Shown piece after piece: positions 36,807-46,316 of a DNA stretch of 64,000 nucleotides. How positions within the stretch are numbered: the first letter of the stretch is position 1; every line of letters begins with the position of its first letter. The stretch covers positions 47,496 through 111,495 of the forward strand of contig NZ_VXCA01000011.1 of NCBI RefSeq assembly GCF_011369485.1, written 5' to 3'. The notes beneath the pieces were generated by a model. That model ran no database searches. It was not told the origin of the DNA and saw nothing but the letters and a program-made list of their open reading frames with translations. The stretch is from Pseudomonas atagonensis. Lineage in GTDB: Bacteria; Pseudomonadota; Gammaproteobacteria; Pseudomonadales; Pseudomonadaceae. The translations under genes were made by a program, and so were the position numbers.

Positions 36807-37112
36807 ATGAAAACTTTGACTGCCCTGTTTACCGCCGCTGCCCTGACCCTCACCGCTGGCTTGGCCCAGGCTGATGTCCGAGTCGATCAGATCCCTGAAC
36901 TGGTCAAGTCGGGCAAGATCAAGTCGCTGGAATCGATGAACGCCGAAGCGCTGAAACTGCACCCGGGGGCGACCATCACCGACACCGATCTGGATAACCA
37001 CTTCAACGGTTACGAGTACGAAGTGGAACTGAAAACCGCCGATGGCAAAGAGTTCGACGTCGACTTCGACGCCACCACCGGCAAGGTGCTGAGCAACAAG
37101 CAAGACAACTGA
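36807..37112 (+). CDS. Small secreted PepSY-domain protein
   Basis: This 101-residue protein has a signal peptide (MKTLTALFTAAALTLTAGLA, cleaved near QADV). The mature part is a single PepSY-like domain (SLESMNAEALKLHPGATITD, DLDNHFNGYEYEVELKTADG, FDVDFDATTGKVLS). PepSY domains often modulate peptidases or sensor kinases in the periplasm; no kinase is adjacent here. A good terminator follows 14 bases after the stop. Confidence 0.87.
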   Translation: MKTLTALFTAAALTLTAGLAQADVRVDQIPELVKSGKIKSLESMNAEALKLHPGATITDTDLDNHFNGYEYEVELKTADGKEFDVDFDATTGKVLSNKQDN

Positions 37113-37123
37113 TAGAGAATATG

Positions 37124-37159
37124 AGAAGCCGCACGATTGAGAAATCGTGCGGCTTTTTT
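37124..37159 (+). terminator. Rho-independent terminator of the PepSY gene
   Basis: AAGCCGCACGATT pairs with AATCGTGCGGCTT around a short loop and is followed by a T run. Confidence 0.92.
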
Positions 37160-37198
37160 GCGTTCGGCTTTTTAGATTTGGTGTCGGTGAGATTTTCT

Positions 37199-37360
37199 CC
37201 CCCTCACCCCAGCCCTCTCCCCCAAGGGGGCGAGGGGGAAAGGGAGCAAATCGGGGGCTTTTCAAAGCCTGAGCTCGGCTCGATTTTTCGGGTCGGCGTA
37301 GCTCGAATAATCACCGCGGTCAGTCCCCTCGCCCTTTGGGAGAGGGCTAGGGTGAGGGGA
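37199..37360. repeat. CCTCACCCCAGCCCTCTCCC-type inverted element
   Basis: CCCCTCACCCCAGCCCTCTC at the left edge and its inverse GAGAGGGCTAGGGTGAGGGG at the right edge enclose about 120 bases. The same element lies at 48003-48226. This is a repeat family distinct from the REP doublets. Confidence 0.8.
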
Positions 37361-37367
37361 AAAGGCT

Positions 37368-37808
37368 TCACGCCGAGGTGCTGACCAGCGAACCCGAGGT
37401 GCTTGAATCGGAATCCTGCAAGGCCTGCAACAATGAAGCTGTTGCGGTGGACAGCGAGGCCGAGGTGGCGGTGACCTGCGCTTGTGCGGAGGCCACTTCG
37501 GTAGCCTTGGCGTCGGCACTTTCCTGTTTCGCCTGCGCGGCTTGCAACGCCTGCTGCTGTTCCTGCAGTTGCTTTTGCAGTTCGGCGATCTGCTTGCGCA
37601 GTTCTTTCACCGAATCCGATTCTTCGCTGCTGCTGGAACTGCTGTCGCCCGATGGCGCCGCACCGCCGGCCGCTTTTGCTGCATCAGTGGTAGCGCCAGT
37701 GCCCGCGACGGCCGTGGTTGACGTGTCTTCGCCGACGTCGCTGATCGCCGTTTTGCTGGTGGACGTGCTGAGGGTCTGGTTGATCGAAACAGAAGTGATG
37801 CTGACCAT
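37368..37808 (-). CDS. Ser/Ala-rich coiled-coil protein (FlxA-like)
   Basis: This 146-residue soluble protein has a Ser/Thr/Ala-rich N-terminal region, a short heptad coiled coil in the middle (ESDSVKELRKQIAELQKQL and on to about residue 100) and an Ala/Ser-rich tail. The coiled-coil part resembles FlxA-like proteins. It begins MVSITSVSINQTLSTST, without a signal peptide. It is downstream of the chemoreceptor gene on the same strand, 109 bases apart. Function is not known. Confidence 0.65.
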   Translation of the reverse strand: MVSITSVSINQTLSTSTSKTAISDVGEDTSTTAVAGTGATTDAAKAAGGAAPSGDSSSSSSEESDSVKELRKQIAELQKQLQEQQQALQAAQAKQESADAKATEVASAQAQVTATSASLSTATASLLQALQDSDSSTSGSLVSTSA

Positions 37809-37917
37809 GGGAAGGCTCCAGTGCCGGTTGTCGTTGACCGGTCATCGGCGCTGGCCGCATTGAATTGAGATCGACTGTGTACCGACTCGGTATCCGAACC
37901 GGTACACAGTCAGCCGG

Positions 37918-39540
37918 TCAGGCGCTGAGGCGCGCGGTGACCTCGTTCAGTTGCCCGGACAGACCGTGCAGGTTCTGGCTGGCGCTTTCCGTGCGCTGCA
38001 CGTTGTCGAGGTTGGTGCTGGCAATCGAAGTGATTTCGGTCAGGTTGCGCGAGATGTCTTCAGCCACCGAGGTTTGTTCTTCGGCTGCCGTGGCAATCTG
38101 GCGGTTCATGTCGCGGATCGCTTCCACGGCATGGGTGATGCGCTCGAGCATGGCGCCGGCCTGGGTCACTTGCTCGACGCTTTCGTCGCTGCGGGTCTGG
38201 CCACTGTCGATGGCCTGGGCCGCGTCGACCGCGCCGGTCTGCACGCTCTGGATTATCTGGTTGATCTCGATGATCGACTCCGCCGTGCGCTGGGCGAGGT
38301 TGCGCACTTCGTCGGCGACCACGGCAAAACCACGGCCGGCTTCACCGGCACGCGCCGCTTCGATGGCCGCGTTCAGCGCCAGCAGGTTGGTCTGCTCGGC
38401 AATGCCGCGAATCACTTCCAGCACCTTGCCGATGCGACCGCTGTCTGCTTCCAGACGACGGATCACGGTGGCCGTGTTGGCGATTTCGCTGCGCATCTGC
38501 GTGATCGAATGAATGGTGCTCTGCATGACCTTTTCACCCTGCTGCGCAGACTGATCGGCATCATCGGCAGCCCGCGCGGCGTCGGCAGCGTGGCGCGCCA
38601 CTTCCTGGGCAGTGGCAGACATTTCGTTCATCGCCGTGGCGACCTGGTCGGTGCGGTTGAACTGCTCGTTGGTGCCGCCAGCCATGGTCGTGGCAATCGC
38701 ATTCAGCTCGCCGCTGGCACTGTCCAGATCACTGGCGCTGCGCTGCAGACGGGTGAAGGTTTCAGCGAGGAAATCACGCAGGGTGTTGGCCGCTGCGGCA
38801 AGGTTGCCCAGCTCGTCCTGACGGTCGCTGACCACGCGCTCGGCCAGTTTGCCGCGACTTAGTTGCGTCACGTAGTCGATCAGTTTGCGGATCGGTTCGA
38901 CCAGGTTGCGGTTGACCAGCCACAGGCTCAACAGACCGATCAGCAGGCCCGAGGCGAGCATCACCAACAGCCCCAGCCACACGGTGCGATCGGCTTCGGC
39001 ACTGATCAGCGCCGACTGCTCGGTGCCCTGCTTGCGCAGTTCGCTGACCAGTTCGCTCATCTGATCGCTGGCGGCGCGGTCCACGCCTTTGACGGCGTTG
39101 TCGCCCGCTGTCGGATCACCACCGGCGGCCACGTAGGCATCGCGGCCCTTCTGGTAGGCAGCGCCGAGTTGACGATGCTCGTCACGCAGGCGTTCGATGC
39201 GCGATTTCAAGCTGGGCTCGATGCCTTTCTGACTGGCCAGTTCCCCAAGAATGTTCTGCACATCGCGCTGACGATCTTCGAACTGGCCCCAGTACTTGGC
39301 CAGATCCGCCGGTTGCTTGCCGCGCAGCAAAACGTTTTTCCATTCCTGCACCTGCACCTTGAATTGCAGGTTGGCTTCGTCAATCAGTTGCGAGGTGTGC
39401 AAGGGACCTGCGATCAACTGGCTGTAGCTCTGCACGCCGTTGGACAGGAAATGAAAGCAGGCCAGCGCGATCAACAGCATCGCCAAAAGGCTGCCACTCA
39501 GCAGGGCGAGAATTTGCGCTCTCAGGGATTTTTGCAGCAT
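37918..39540 (-). CDS. Methyl-accepting chemotaxis protein
   Basis: This 540-residue transmembrane receptor has an N-terminal membrane helix (about 8-30), a roughly 150-residue periplasmic helical sensor (about 35-190), a second membrane helix (about 192-212, [18 protein letters not shown]), a HAMP domain ([19 protein letters not shown]) and a cytoplasmic signalling hairpin. The hairpin tip [20 protein letters not shown] is the kinase-contact region; [10 protein letters not shown] lies in the return helix. The ligand is unknown; the sensor looks like a four-helix-bundle type. A Pho-box-like sequence lies about 190 bases upstream. Confidence 0.93.
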   Translation of the reverse strand: MLQKSLRAQILALLSGSLLAMLLIALACFHFLSNGVQSYSQLIAGPLHTSQLIDEANLQFKVQVQEWKNVLLRGKQPADLAKYWGQFEDRQRDVQNILGELASQKGIEPSLKSRIERLRDEHRQLGAAYQKGRDAYVAAGGDPTAGDNAVKGVDRAASDQMSELVSELRKQGTEQSALISAEADRTVWLGLLVMLASGLLIGLLSLWLVNRNLVEPIRKLIDYVTQLSRGKLAERVVSDRQDELGNLAAAANTLRDFLAETFTRLQRSASDLDSASGELNAIATTMAGGTNEQFNRTDQVATAMNEMSATAQEVARHAADAARAADDADQSAQQGEKVMQSTIHSITQMRSEIANTATVIRRLEADSGRIGKVLEVIRGIAEQTNLLALNAAIEAARAGEAGRGFAVVADEVRNLAQRTAESIIEINQIIQSVQTGAVDAAQAIDSGQTRSDESVEQVTQAGAMLERITHAVEAIRDMNRQIATAAEEQTSVAEDISRNLTEITSIASTNLDNVQRTESASQNLHGLSGQLNEVTARLSA

Positions 39541-39724
39541 CGCAGGTACTCAGGACAGGGATGAGGCACGCCGATTCAGGCGTGAAAATTGGCCGGACTT
39601 CCCTGTCGGCGAACCTTGGCGCTGGGCCAATGGCGCGCAACCTAACGCACCTGTGATCGGCGCGCCAGAGCGCTTCTTGAAGATTTTCCGACCGCCGGTA
39701 ACACATTGATTTGACGTCATTTTG

Positions 39725-39742
39725 CTGTCACACAAGCGTCAT
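39725..39742. promoter_or_regulatory. Possible Pho box between the chemoreceptor and the ZntB-like gene
   Basis: CTGTCAC-ACAA-GCGTCAT has the 7-4-7 layout of a PhoB site (CTGTCAT repeated every 11 bases), with 6/7 and 5/7 matches. It is also flanked by a second partial inverted match (TGTGACA). Which gene it would serve is open. Confidence 0.35.
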
Positions 39743-39815
39743 GTGACATTGCGATGATGCCGCTCAGGTGAATCTGTAACTTCCGCGCCAGACACCCTCC
39801 TCGCAGCGAGCCTTC

Positions 39816-40838
39816 ATGAACCACAGCCTCGACACCAGCCATCGCGATCCTGACCTTTTCGGCTTGCTCTACGGCTTCCGCTTTCTGCCCGGCGAGCGGG
39901 GCCGTGAAGTCGACTCGGCGACAGCTCTGCGATGTTTGCAAGACGACAGCGACAGCGGCGAATTCCTCTGGCTGCACTTGAACCTGGCGCACGCGGCGTG
40001 CGAGCGCTGGATGAAAAGCCATCTGCAATTGCCTGAAGAATTTTTCGAGGCGTTGCACGAAGGCTCGCGTTCGACGCGCATCGAGCATGTCGATTCGGCG
40101 TTGCTGGCGGTGGTCAACGACGTGGTGTTCAACCTCAGCAGCATGGTCTCCTCTGATGTCTCGACACTGTGGGTCTGCGTGCGCAGCAAACTGATCGTCA
40201 GCGCGCGCCTGCAACCGCTGCACTCGGTGGACAAGTTGCGCTCGTCGGTGAAGGCCGGCGAGCGCTTTCGTTCGCCGTCGGAGCTACTGGTGCATCTGTT
40301 GCGCGATCAGGGCGAAGTGCTGACGCAAATCGTGCGCAAGACCAGCCTGAGCGTCGATCAGGTCGAGGACGAATTGCTCTCCTCGCGCCTGTCGACCAAC
40401 CGCGCCGAACTCGGCGCCAACCGCCGGGTGCTGGTGCGTCTGCAACGGCTGCTGGCATTGGAACCGGGTTCTCTGTTGCGCTTGCTCAATCGCCCGCCGC
40501 CGTGGTTGCAAAAGGAGGACGTCAAGGAGCTGCGCAAATCCACCGAGGAGTTTGCGCTGATCATCAACGACCTCACCGCCCTCGGCGAGCGGATCAAACT
40601 GCTCCAGGAAGAGATCGCCGCCAACCTCAACGAACAGAGCAACCGGACCCTGTTCACCCTGACCGTGGTCACGGTGCTGGCGCTGCCGATCAATATCATT
40701 GCCGGTTTTTTCGGGATGAATGTGGGCGGTGTGCCGCTGTCGCAGGATCCGGAGGGGTTCTGGATATTGGTGGCGCTGGTGGCGACGTTCACGGTGATTG
40801 CCGGGCGCTGGGCCTTCCGTAAGCGCGGGGATTACTGA
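39816..40838 (+). CDS. zntB: CorA-type divalent cation transporter, ZntB-like
   Basis: This 340-residue protein has a large N-terminal cytoplasmic domain and two C-terminal membrane helices (VVTVLALPINIIAGFFG and FWILVALVATFTVIAG) with the signature GMN at the loop (FFGMNVGGVPLSQDPEGFW). The GVPLxxxPxGF context is typical of ZntB (zinc/proton) rather than CorA (magnesium). The start MNHSLDTSHRDPDLFGLLYGF is in line with the family. The long amphipathic stalk helix is near residues 240-285. Confidence 0.88.
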   Translation: MNHSLDTSHRDPDLFGLLYGFRFLPGERGREVDSATALRCLQDDSDSGEFLWLHLNLAHAACERWMKSHLQLPEEFFEALHEGSRSTRIEHVDSALLAVVNDVVFNLSSMVSSDVSTLWVCVRSKLIVSARLQPLHSVDKLRSSVKAGERFRSPSELLVHLLRDQGEVLTQIVRKTSLSVDQVEDELLSSRLSTNRAELGANRRVLVRLQRLLALEPGSLLRLLNRPPPWLQKEDVKELRKSTEEFALIINDLTALGERIKLLQEEIAANLNEQSNRTLFTLTVVTVLALPINIIAGFFGMNVGGVPLSQDPEGFWILVALVATFTVIAGRWAFRKRGDY

Positions 40839-40896
40839 CCCTTGGCCACCGCAAATCCATTGGAGTGACAGAGTACTATCTTGGTGACAGAGATCC

Positions 40897-41029
40897 TGTG
40901 GCGAGGGGATTTATCCCCGTTCGGCTGCGCAGCAGTCGTATATCCGGTGAACGCGGTTGAACAGATACACCGAGGTGAATGGTTTTGGGGCTGCTTCGCA
41001 ACCCAGCGGGGATAAATCCCCTCGCCACA
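40897..41029. repeat. Paired REP doublet, GTGGCGAGGGGATTTATCCCCG type
   Basis: Perfect inverted arms TGTGGCGAGGGGATTTATCC / GGATAAATCCCCTCGCCACA are separated by about 85 bases with inner complementary GC tracts (GGCTGCGCAGCAG; CTGCTTCGCAACC). Confidence 0.88.
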
Positions 41030-41173
41030 GTTAAATCATTGCACCCACTCTTTCATTTCCCTTTAGATCAATGGTCAGGCTATTCATCCAAACACTGACC
41101 TGACGCAGTCTCTCTGTAACATTCTGCAACGATCATGGGCAACACTCCTTCCCTCGCTCAGGATTGTCCGCTC

Positions 41174-42787
41174 ATGGCTACTCCCTCCCTGACCACCAGC
41201 CAGGCGTCCGCCCCCAGCGGCAGGCCAGCGCTGGACAAGAAAACCGGGCCCTTCACCTACGTGGTGTTTTTCGCCGTGCTGGCCATGGGGATGCTGTTCA
41301 CCGCCTACAGCCTGATGCACGACATGCACGAGCTGGGCACGGTGGTCACCACCTGGACGCCGTTTCTGCTGCTCGGCGTGGCGCTGCTGATTGCGCTGGG
41401 CTTCGAGTTCGTCAACGGTTTCCACGACACCGCCAACGCCGTGGCCACGGTGATTTATACCCATTCGCTGCCGCCGAATGTCGCGGTGGTCTGGTCGGGG
41501 TTCTTCAATTTCCTCGGGGTGCTGCTCTCAAGCGGCGCGGTGGCGTTCGGCATCATCGCGTTGCTGCCGGTGGAGTTGATTCTGCAGGTCGGTTCATCCG
41601 CCGGTTTCGCGATGATTTTCGCCCTGTTGATCGCCGCGATTTTGTGGAACCTCGGCACCTGGTGGCTAGGCCTGCCGGCCTCGTCGTCGCACACGTTGAT
41701 CGGCTCGATCATCGGCGTCGGCGTGGCCAATGCCTTGATGCACGGGCGTGATGGCACCAGCGGTGTCGATTGGGCACAAGCGACCAAGATCGGCTACGCG
41801 CTGCTGCTGTCGCCACTGGTCGGTTTCGGTTGTGCGGCGCTATTGCTGCTGGCGCTGCGCGCCTTCGTGAAGAACCGTTCGCTGTACAAGGCCCCCGAAG
41901 GCAACACCCCGCCGCCGTGGTGGATTCGCGGTTTGCTGATCCTCACCTGCACCGGCGTGTCCTTTGCCCACGGCTCCAATGACGGCCAGAAAGGCATGGG
42001 CCTGATCATGCTGATTCTGGTCGGCACCTTGCCGATGGCCTACGCGTTGAACCGCACCATGCCGGAAGAACAATCGTTGCAGTTCGCCGCTGTCGCCCAA
42101 GTGACCCAGCAAGCGCTGGTGAAAAGTGCGCCACTGCCGGCACCGGCCGATCCACGCGCAGTCCTCTCCGATTATGTGCGCAGCAAGGAAGCCACACCGC
42201 AGCTGATCCCCGCCCTCGCCTCCCTCACCGGGCACATCGGCGAAGAAGTCAAAGGCTACGGCTCGCTGGCGAAAGTACCGGCTGAGGCGATGGGCAACGT
42301 GCGCAACGACATGTACCTGGCCAGCGAAAGCATTCGCCTGATGGACAAGAACAAGGTCGGTAACTTCGACACCGACACCAGCAGCAAACTGCAACTGTTC
42401 AAGCAGCAGATCGACAACGCCACGCGCTTTATTCCGTTGTGGGTGAAGATCGCCGTGGCCATCGCGCTGGGGCTGGGCACCATGGTCGGCTGGAAGCGGA
42501 TTGTGGTGACGGTGGGCGAAAAAATCGGCAAGACCCACCTGACGTACGCCCAGGGCGCGTCGGCGGAAACCGTGGCGATGCTGACCATCGGCGCCGCCGA
42601 CATGTTTGGCTTACCCGTTTCGACTACCCACGTGTTGTCTTCCGGCGTGGCCGGGACCATGGTCGCCAATGGCGGCGGCTTGCAGATGAAGACCATCCGT
42701 AATTTGCTGATGGCCTGGGTGCTGACGTTGCCGGCGGCGATTCTGTTGTCGGGCAGCCTCTACTGGCTATTCACCCAGATCTTCTGA
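41174..42787 (+). CDS. pit: Low-affinity inorganic phosphate transporter
   Basis: A transporter of 537 residues with about ten membrane helices and the duplicated PiT signature: FEFVNGFHDTANAVATVIYT near the N-terminus and ADMFGLPVSTTHVLSSGVAG in the second half, plus GLPASSSHTLIGSIIGVG and AHGSNDGQKGMGL. A long hydrophilic loop (about residues 300-420) is characteristic of PitA types. I start at MATPSLTTSQ because of CAGGA 13 bases upstream; an ATG 13 codons earlier is possible. A weak Pho-box-like pair (CTGTAAC, CTGCAAC) stands upstream at about 41113. Confidence 0.92.
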   Translation: MATPSLTTSQASAPSGRPALDKKTGPFTYVVFFAVLAMGMLFTAYSLMHDMHELGTVVTTWTPFLLLGVALLIALGFEFVNGFHDTANAVATVIYTHSLPPNVAVVWSGFFNFLGVLLSSGAVAFGIIALLPVELILQVGSSAGFAMIFALLIAAILWNLGTWWLGLPASSSHTLIGSIIGVGVANALMHGRDGTSGVDWAQATKIGYALLLSPLVGFGCAALLLLALRAFVKNRSLYKAPEGNTPPPWWIRGLLILTCTGVSFAHGSNDGQKGMGLIMLILVGTLPMAYALNRTMPEEQSLQFAAVAQVTQQALVKSAPLPAPADPRAVLSDYVRSKEATPQLIPALASLTGHIGEEVKGYGSLAKVPAEAMGNVRNDMYLASESIRLMDKNKVGNFDTDTSSKLQLFKQQIDNATRFIPLWVKIAVAIALGLGTMVGWKRIVVTVGEKIGKTHLTYAQGASAETVAMLTIGAADMFGLPVSTTHVLSSGVAGTMVANGGGLQMKTIRNLLMAWVLTLPAAILLSGSLYWLFTQIF

Positions 42788-42802
42788 TCTACACAAAACC
42801 AT

Positions 42803-42892
42803 TGTGGGAGGGGGCTTGCTCCCGAAGGCGGAGGGTCAGCCGATGTTGATGTCGGCTGAAACACTGCTTTCGGGAGCAAGCCCCCTCCCACA
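42803..42892. repeat. Paired REP doublet, GTGGGAGGGGGCTTGCTCCCGA variant
   Basis: Inverted arms TGTGGGAGGGGGCTTGCTCC and complement lie about 45 bases apart between the convergent pit and LysR genes. The core GGGG...CCCC differs from the GCGG type at 9120. Confidence 0.85.
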
Positions 42893-42910
42893 TTAGATAG
42901 ATAGTGTTGG

Positions 42911-43807
42911 TCAGAGCGCGGAGCGGATCAGATCGCCCAGCCAGTCCATGAACACTCGCACCCGCAACGGCAGATGCCGCTGCCGCGCGTACAACAATGA
43001 AATGCCCATCGCCGGCGCGGTGAACTGCGGCAGCACGGTGACCAGTTCGCCGTTGTCCAGATGTGGCTGCATGCCCGTGCGCGGCACCTGCGTCAGACCA
43101 AACCCGCCCAGACACGCCGACTCGTAGGCGTCGGTGCTGTTGACCGTGACACTGCCAGCCATTGGCAAGCGTTTCACCTGACCGTCCTGCTCATACACAA
43201 ACCCTTCCGAGCGCGAACCCAGCACGCCGACGTAATGCACCAGCCGATGCTGCGCCAAGTCTTCCAGCGTCTGTGGCACGCCGTATCGCTCAAGGTAGGC
43301 GGGGCTGGCGCAGTTGATCATCGGAAAATCGCCCAAGTGCCGCGCCACCACCGATTGATCCGGCTGCGCACCAATTCTCACCACGCAATCGAAGCCTTCG
43401 CTGAGCAGATCAACGCGACGGTCGGTGCTGCTGATTTCCAGTTCCAGATGGGGATGGCGATCCATGAACCCGGGCAGGCGCGGCATGACCAGACGTCGCG
43501 ACAGAATGTTCGGCATGTCGACACGAATGCGCCCGGTCAGAGAGGCCTCATTCTGACGAAACAAGCCTTCGATTTCGTCCATGTGCGAGAGCAGATCCTT
43601 ACTGCGTTCGTACAACACCAGGCCGTCCTGCGTCGCTTGCACCTTGCGTGTGGTGCGTTGCAGCAGCCGCGTGCCGAGCAAGGCTTCGAGCGCTTGCACA
43701 TGCTCGGACACGGTGGAACGCGGCAGGCCGAGACTTTCTCCTGCGAGGGTAAAACTCGACAGTTCGCTGACCCGAACGAAGGTGCGCAGCAGTTCCAGTT
43801 TGTTCAT
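42911..43807 (-). CDS. LysR-family regulator
   Basis: This 298-residue regulator of the CrgA/YafC-like branch has HTH ELLRTFVRVSELSSFTLAGESLGLPRSTVSEHVQALE, a linker and an effector domain (FDCVVRIGAQPDQSVVARHLGDFPMINCASPAYLE). The start at MNKLELL is clear; the much longer frame upstream runs antisense through the neighbouring gene. It is divergent from the SDR gene, with a 13-base palindrome between. Confidence 0.9.
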   Translation of the reverse strand: MNKLELLRTFVRVSELSSFTLAGESLGLPRSTVSEHVQALEALLGTRLLQRTTRKVQATQDGLVLYERSKDLLSHMDEIEGLFRQNEASLTGRIRVDMPNILSRRLVMPRLPGFMDRHPHLELEISSTDRRVDLLSEGFDCVVRIGAQPDQSVVARHLGDFPMINCASPAYLERYGVPQTLEDLAQHRLVHYVGVLGSRSEGFVYEQDGQVKRLPMAGSVTVNSTDAYESACLGGFGLTQVPRTGMQPHLDNGELVTVLPQFTAPAMGISLLYARQRHLPLRVRVFMDWLGDLIRSAL

Positions 43808-43829
43808 GAGCCACCTGTTGATTGTTCGG

Positions 43830-43842
43830 CTGATCCGATCAG
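43830..43842. promoter_or_regulatory. 13-base palindrome between LysR and SDR genes
   Basis: CTGATC-C-GATCAG is perfectly symmetric and lies 23 bases from the regulator start in a 120-base divergent region. It is a plausible LysR-type site. Confidence 0.5.
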
Positions 43843-43927
43843 TGATTCCGGTTTTGCTCTGTTTATCACCACAAGGCGGATAAATAAACTTTGGCTCATC
43901 CCCACTCAGCGCAATCGAGGACTTCAC

Positions 43928-44686
43928 ATGAACCGCAAAATCGCATTGATCACTGGTGCCAGCCGTGGCTTGGGCAAGAACGCCGCATTGCACCTCGCCG
44001 CTCAAGGCATCGACATTATCGGCACCTACAACAGCCGCGCCGACGAGGCACAGGCACTGGTCAAAGAGCTGGAAAAACTCGGCGCCAAAGCCGTGATGCT
44101 GCAACTGGATGTCGGTTACAGTGAAACCTTCGCCGCGTTCGGCGCACAGGTTGAACAGGCGCTGCAACAAACCTTCGAGCGCCCGCGTTTCGATTTTCTG
44201 GTGAACAACGCCGGGTTCGGTCTGCACGTCAGTTTCGCCGAGACCACTGTTGAGCAATTCGACCTGCTGATGAACGTGCATTTCAAAGGGCCGTTTTTCC
44301 TGACTCAGCAACTGCTGCCACTGATTAACGACGGCGGTCGGATCATCAACGTCTCCAGCGGCCTCGCGCGTTTCAGCATCCCGGGCGCCAGTGCTTATGC
44401 GGCGATGAAAGGTGCGATTGAAGTGCTGACCCGTTATCAGGCCAAAGAGTTGGGTTCCCGGCAGATCACCGTGAATACCCTGGCGCCTGGGGCCATTGAA
44501 ACCGACTTCGGCGGCGGCACCGTGCGCGACAATGCGGCTGTGAACGCGATGGTTGCCGAAAATACCGCGCTGGGCCGTGCCGGTCAGCCGGATGACATTG
44601 GTGGCGCGCTGTCGCTGCTGCTGTCGCCGGGGGCGCAGTGGATCAACGGGCAGCGGGTTGAAGCTTCGGGCGGGATGTTCCTCTAA
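43928..44686 (+). CDS. Short-chain dehydrogenase/reductase
   Basis: This 252-residue NAD(P)-dependent SDR has the Rossmann motif TGASRGLGKNAAL (GxxxGxG), NNAGFG, the catalytic SS...YAAMK (Tyr and Lys) and the C-terminal GGMFL. It is of the FabG-like type with a C-terminal IGGALSLLLSPGAQWING segment. The substrate is unknown. It is divergent from the LysR regulator at 43807, which is likely to control it. Confidence 0.9.
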   Translation: MNRKIALITGASRGLGKNAALHLAAQGIDIIGTYNSRADEAQALVKELEKLGAKAVMLQLDVGYSETFAAFGAQVEQALQQTFERPRFDFLVNNAGFGLHVSFAETTVEQFDLLMNVHFKGPFFLTQQLLPLINDGGRIINVSSGLARFSIPGASAYAAMKGAIEVLTRYQAKELGSRQITVNTLAPGAIETDFGGGTVRDNAAVNAMVAENTALGRAGQPDDIGGALSLLLSPGAQWINGQRVEASGGMFL

Positions 44687-44703
44687 ACCCGACACCGCCC
44701 CAC

Positions 44704-44811
44704 TGTGGCGAGGGGATTCATCCCCGTTGGACTGCGCAGCAGGCCCATCTTTTTCTGGATCAAAAAGAGGGGGCGCTTCGCACCCCAACGTGGATGAATC
44801 CCCTCGCCACT
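44704..44811. repeat. Paired REP doublet, GTGGCGAGGGGATTCATCCCCG variant
   Basis: Inverted arms TGTGGCGAGGGGATTCATCC and GGATGAATCCCCTCGCCAC enclose a roughly 70-base spacer with a TTTTTCTGGATCAAAAAGA stem in its middle. Confidence 0.85.
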
Positions 44812-44826
44812 ACTTGCATTCCAGCA

Positions 44827-45258
44827 TTAGACCGTACGGGCCATCATCAAGCGCTCACGCACCACGTCATAGCCCCAGTGATACACGTAGGTGTACGGCA
44901 GGAAGAACAGCAGCACGCCGATGTCGAGCAGGAATGCCTGCCACAGGCTGACCGACAGCCACCAGGCAATCAGCGGCACGCCCATCACGATCAAGCCACC
45001 TTCGAACAGCAATGCGTGGACAACCCGCACCCACACGGTGTGCGCGACGTTCATGCGCGCCAGGATGCGGTCGAAGAAGCGGTTGAACACCACGTTCCAG
45101 GCCAGCGCCAGCATAGCGATCAATACGGTCACCGCGCCCATGTCGAGCAACGGTTTTTTCATGATCCAGGCCAGCAACGGTGTGCAGATCAGGATCGCCA
45201 GCAGTTCGAAACCGATGGCCTGGAAAATACGTTCAGTGAGGGATTTCGGGGCAGTCAT
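44827..45258 (-). CDS. PACE-family multidrug efflux transporter (copy 1)
   Basis: This 143-residue inner-membrane protein has four helices in two tandem BTP repeats: ERIFQAIGFELLAILICTP, WNVVFNRFFDRIL, HALLFEGGLIVMGVPLIAW and DIGVLLFFLPYTYVYHWGYD. The Glu in the first helix (FELL) and the Arg/Asn-rich loops match AceI-like PACE transporters, which export chlorhexidine and other biocides. It is divergent from the LysR regulator at 45348, the same arrangement as aceI/aceR. It starts at MTAPKSLTERIF. Confidence 0.88.
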   Translation of the reverse strand: MTAPKSLTERIFQAIGFELLAILICTPLLAWIMKKPLLDMGAVTVLIAMLALAWNVVFNRFFDRILARMNVAHTVWVRVVHALLFEGGLIVMGVPLIAWWLSVSLWQAFLLDIGVLLFFLPYTYVYHWGYDVVRERLMMARTV

Positions 45259-45347
45259 GGGCTGACTCCTTGAGTGAAGATGGTTGCCATGATCCACCCT
45301 CACACCGATACTTCATAACCAATAACCATCGATCAAGGCGATAGTTT

Positions 45348-46202
45348 ATGGCTTCGCAAGAAGTGTTGTTGGCGTTTGTTCAAGCAGCGACGCAGGGTTC
45401 GTTCTCGGCGGCGGCGCGCAAGCTGGGGCGCAGTCAGTCGACCATCAGCGCCGCTGTGGCGAGCCTTGAGATTGATCTGGATCTGATCCTGTTTGATCGC
45501 AGCAGTCGCAAACCGACCCTGACCCCGGAAGGTCACGTCATGCTGCAACGGGCCGAGGCGATTCTGGCGGCCAACAGTCGTCTGGAAATGACTGCGCGGC
45601 AATTGTCACAAGGCGTCGAACCGAAACTGACAGTGGCGCTGTCCGACACCTACCAATCGGCGCGTTTCGAGGCGGCGCTGATGGAGTTCGAGCAGCGTTA
45701 CCCGGATCTGGAACTGGAATGCCTGATTGCCGAATGCGATGACCTGATCGAACTGGTGCAGCGCGGCCGCGCGCATCTGGCCTTCGCCGAAATGCAGGAA
45801 CATTACCCGCCGGATCTGGTGACTTCTACCGTCGCCGAGCGCACCGATATCGCCCTGTTCGTCAGCCGTGAGCATCCGCTGGCAACTATGGAAAACGTCG
45901 ATCAAGTGCTGCTGGAGCAACACCGCGAGCTGCGCCTGGCGACCATCGTCAATCCGTACGACAGCCGTGCAAAGGGCCGCGTGTGGTCGGCGCCGAGCTA
46001 CCTGATGCTGATGGAAATGGCCGAAATGGGCTTCGGCTGGGCACCGCTGCCGCGCTGGCTGGTCGGGCGTTTCGGCAATGGCTCATTGCTGGAACTGAAA
46101 GCACGCGGCTGGCCGAAACCGGTGTTCGTCGATGCCCTGTGGTCGCGGCTGTACCCGCCGGGGCCGGCGGGGAGTTGGTTGCTGAGCAAGATGCTGGAAT
46201 AG
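45348..46202 (+). CDS. LysR-family regulator divergent from PACE gene 1
   Basis: This 284-residue regulator has HTH VLLAFVQAATQGSFSAAARKLGRSQSTISAAVASLE and a C-terminal effector domain ending WSRLYPPGPAGSWLLSKML. Its position suggests it is the AceR-like activator of the PACE gene 89 bases away. The start follows AAGGCGATAGTTT. Confidence 0.88.
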   Translation: MASQEVLLAFVQAATQGSFSAAARKLGRSQSTISAAVASLEIDLDLILFDRSSRKPTLTPEGHVMLQRAEAILAANSRLEMTARQLSQGVEPKLTVALSDTYQSARFEAALMEFEQRYPDLELECLIAECDDLIELVQRGRAHLAFAEMQEHYPPDLVTSTVAERTDIALFVSREHPLATMENVDQVLLEQHRELRLATIVNPYDSRAKGRVWSAPSYLMLMEMAEMGFGWAPLPRWLVGRFGNGSLLELKARGWPKPVFVDALWSRLYPPGPAGSWLLSKMLE

Positions 46203-46215
46203 CGGCGCTACCAAT

Positions 46216-46237
46216 CGCTGGCAAGCCAGCTCCCACA
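46216..46237. repeat. Single REP-like unit
   Basis: CGCTGGCAAGCCAGCTCCCACA is one palindromic REP-like unit (GCTGGCAAGCCAGC core) without a clear partner, between two convergent LysR genes. Confidence 0.55.
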
Positions 46238-46316
46238 GTGTCCGAGTCGTACACAAAATCAATGAACACATCGGTACTGTGGGATTGCCAGGGAAGGCAT
46301 CAGCCCAGTCAACCGA

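Noticed and set aside
42911..44788. 625-codon frame continuing upstream from the LysR gene at 43807
   Set aside because: The upstream 327 codons are antisense to the SDR gene; LysR proteins are about 300 residues and a clear start exists at 43807.
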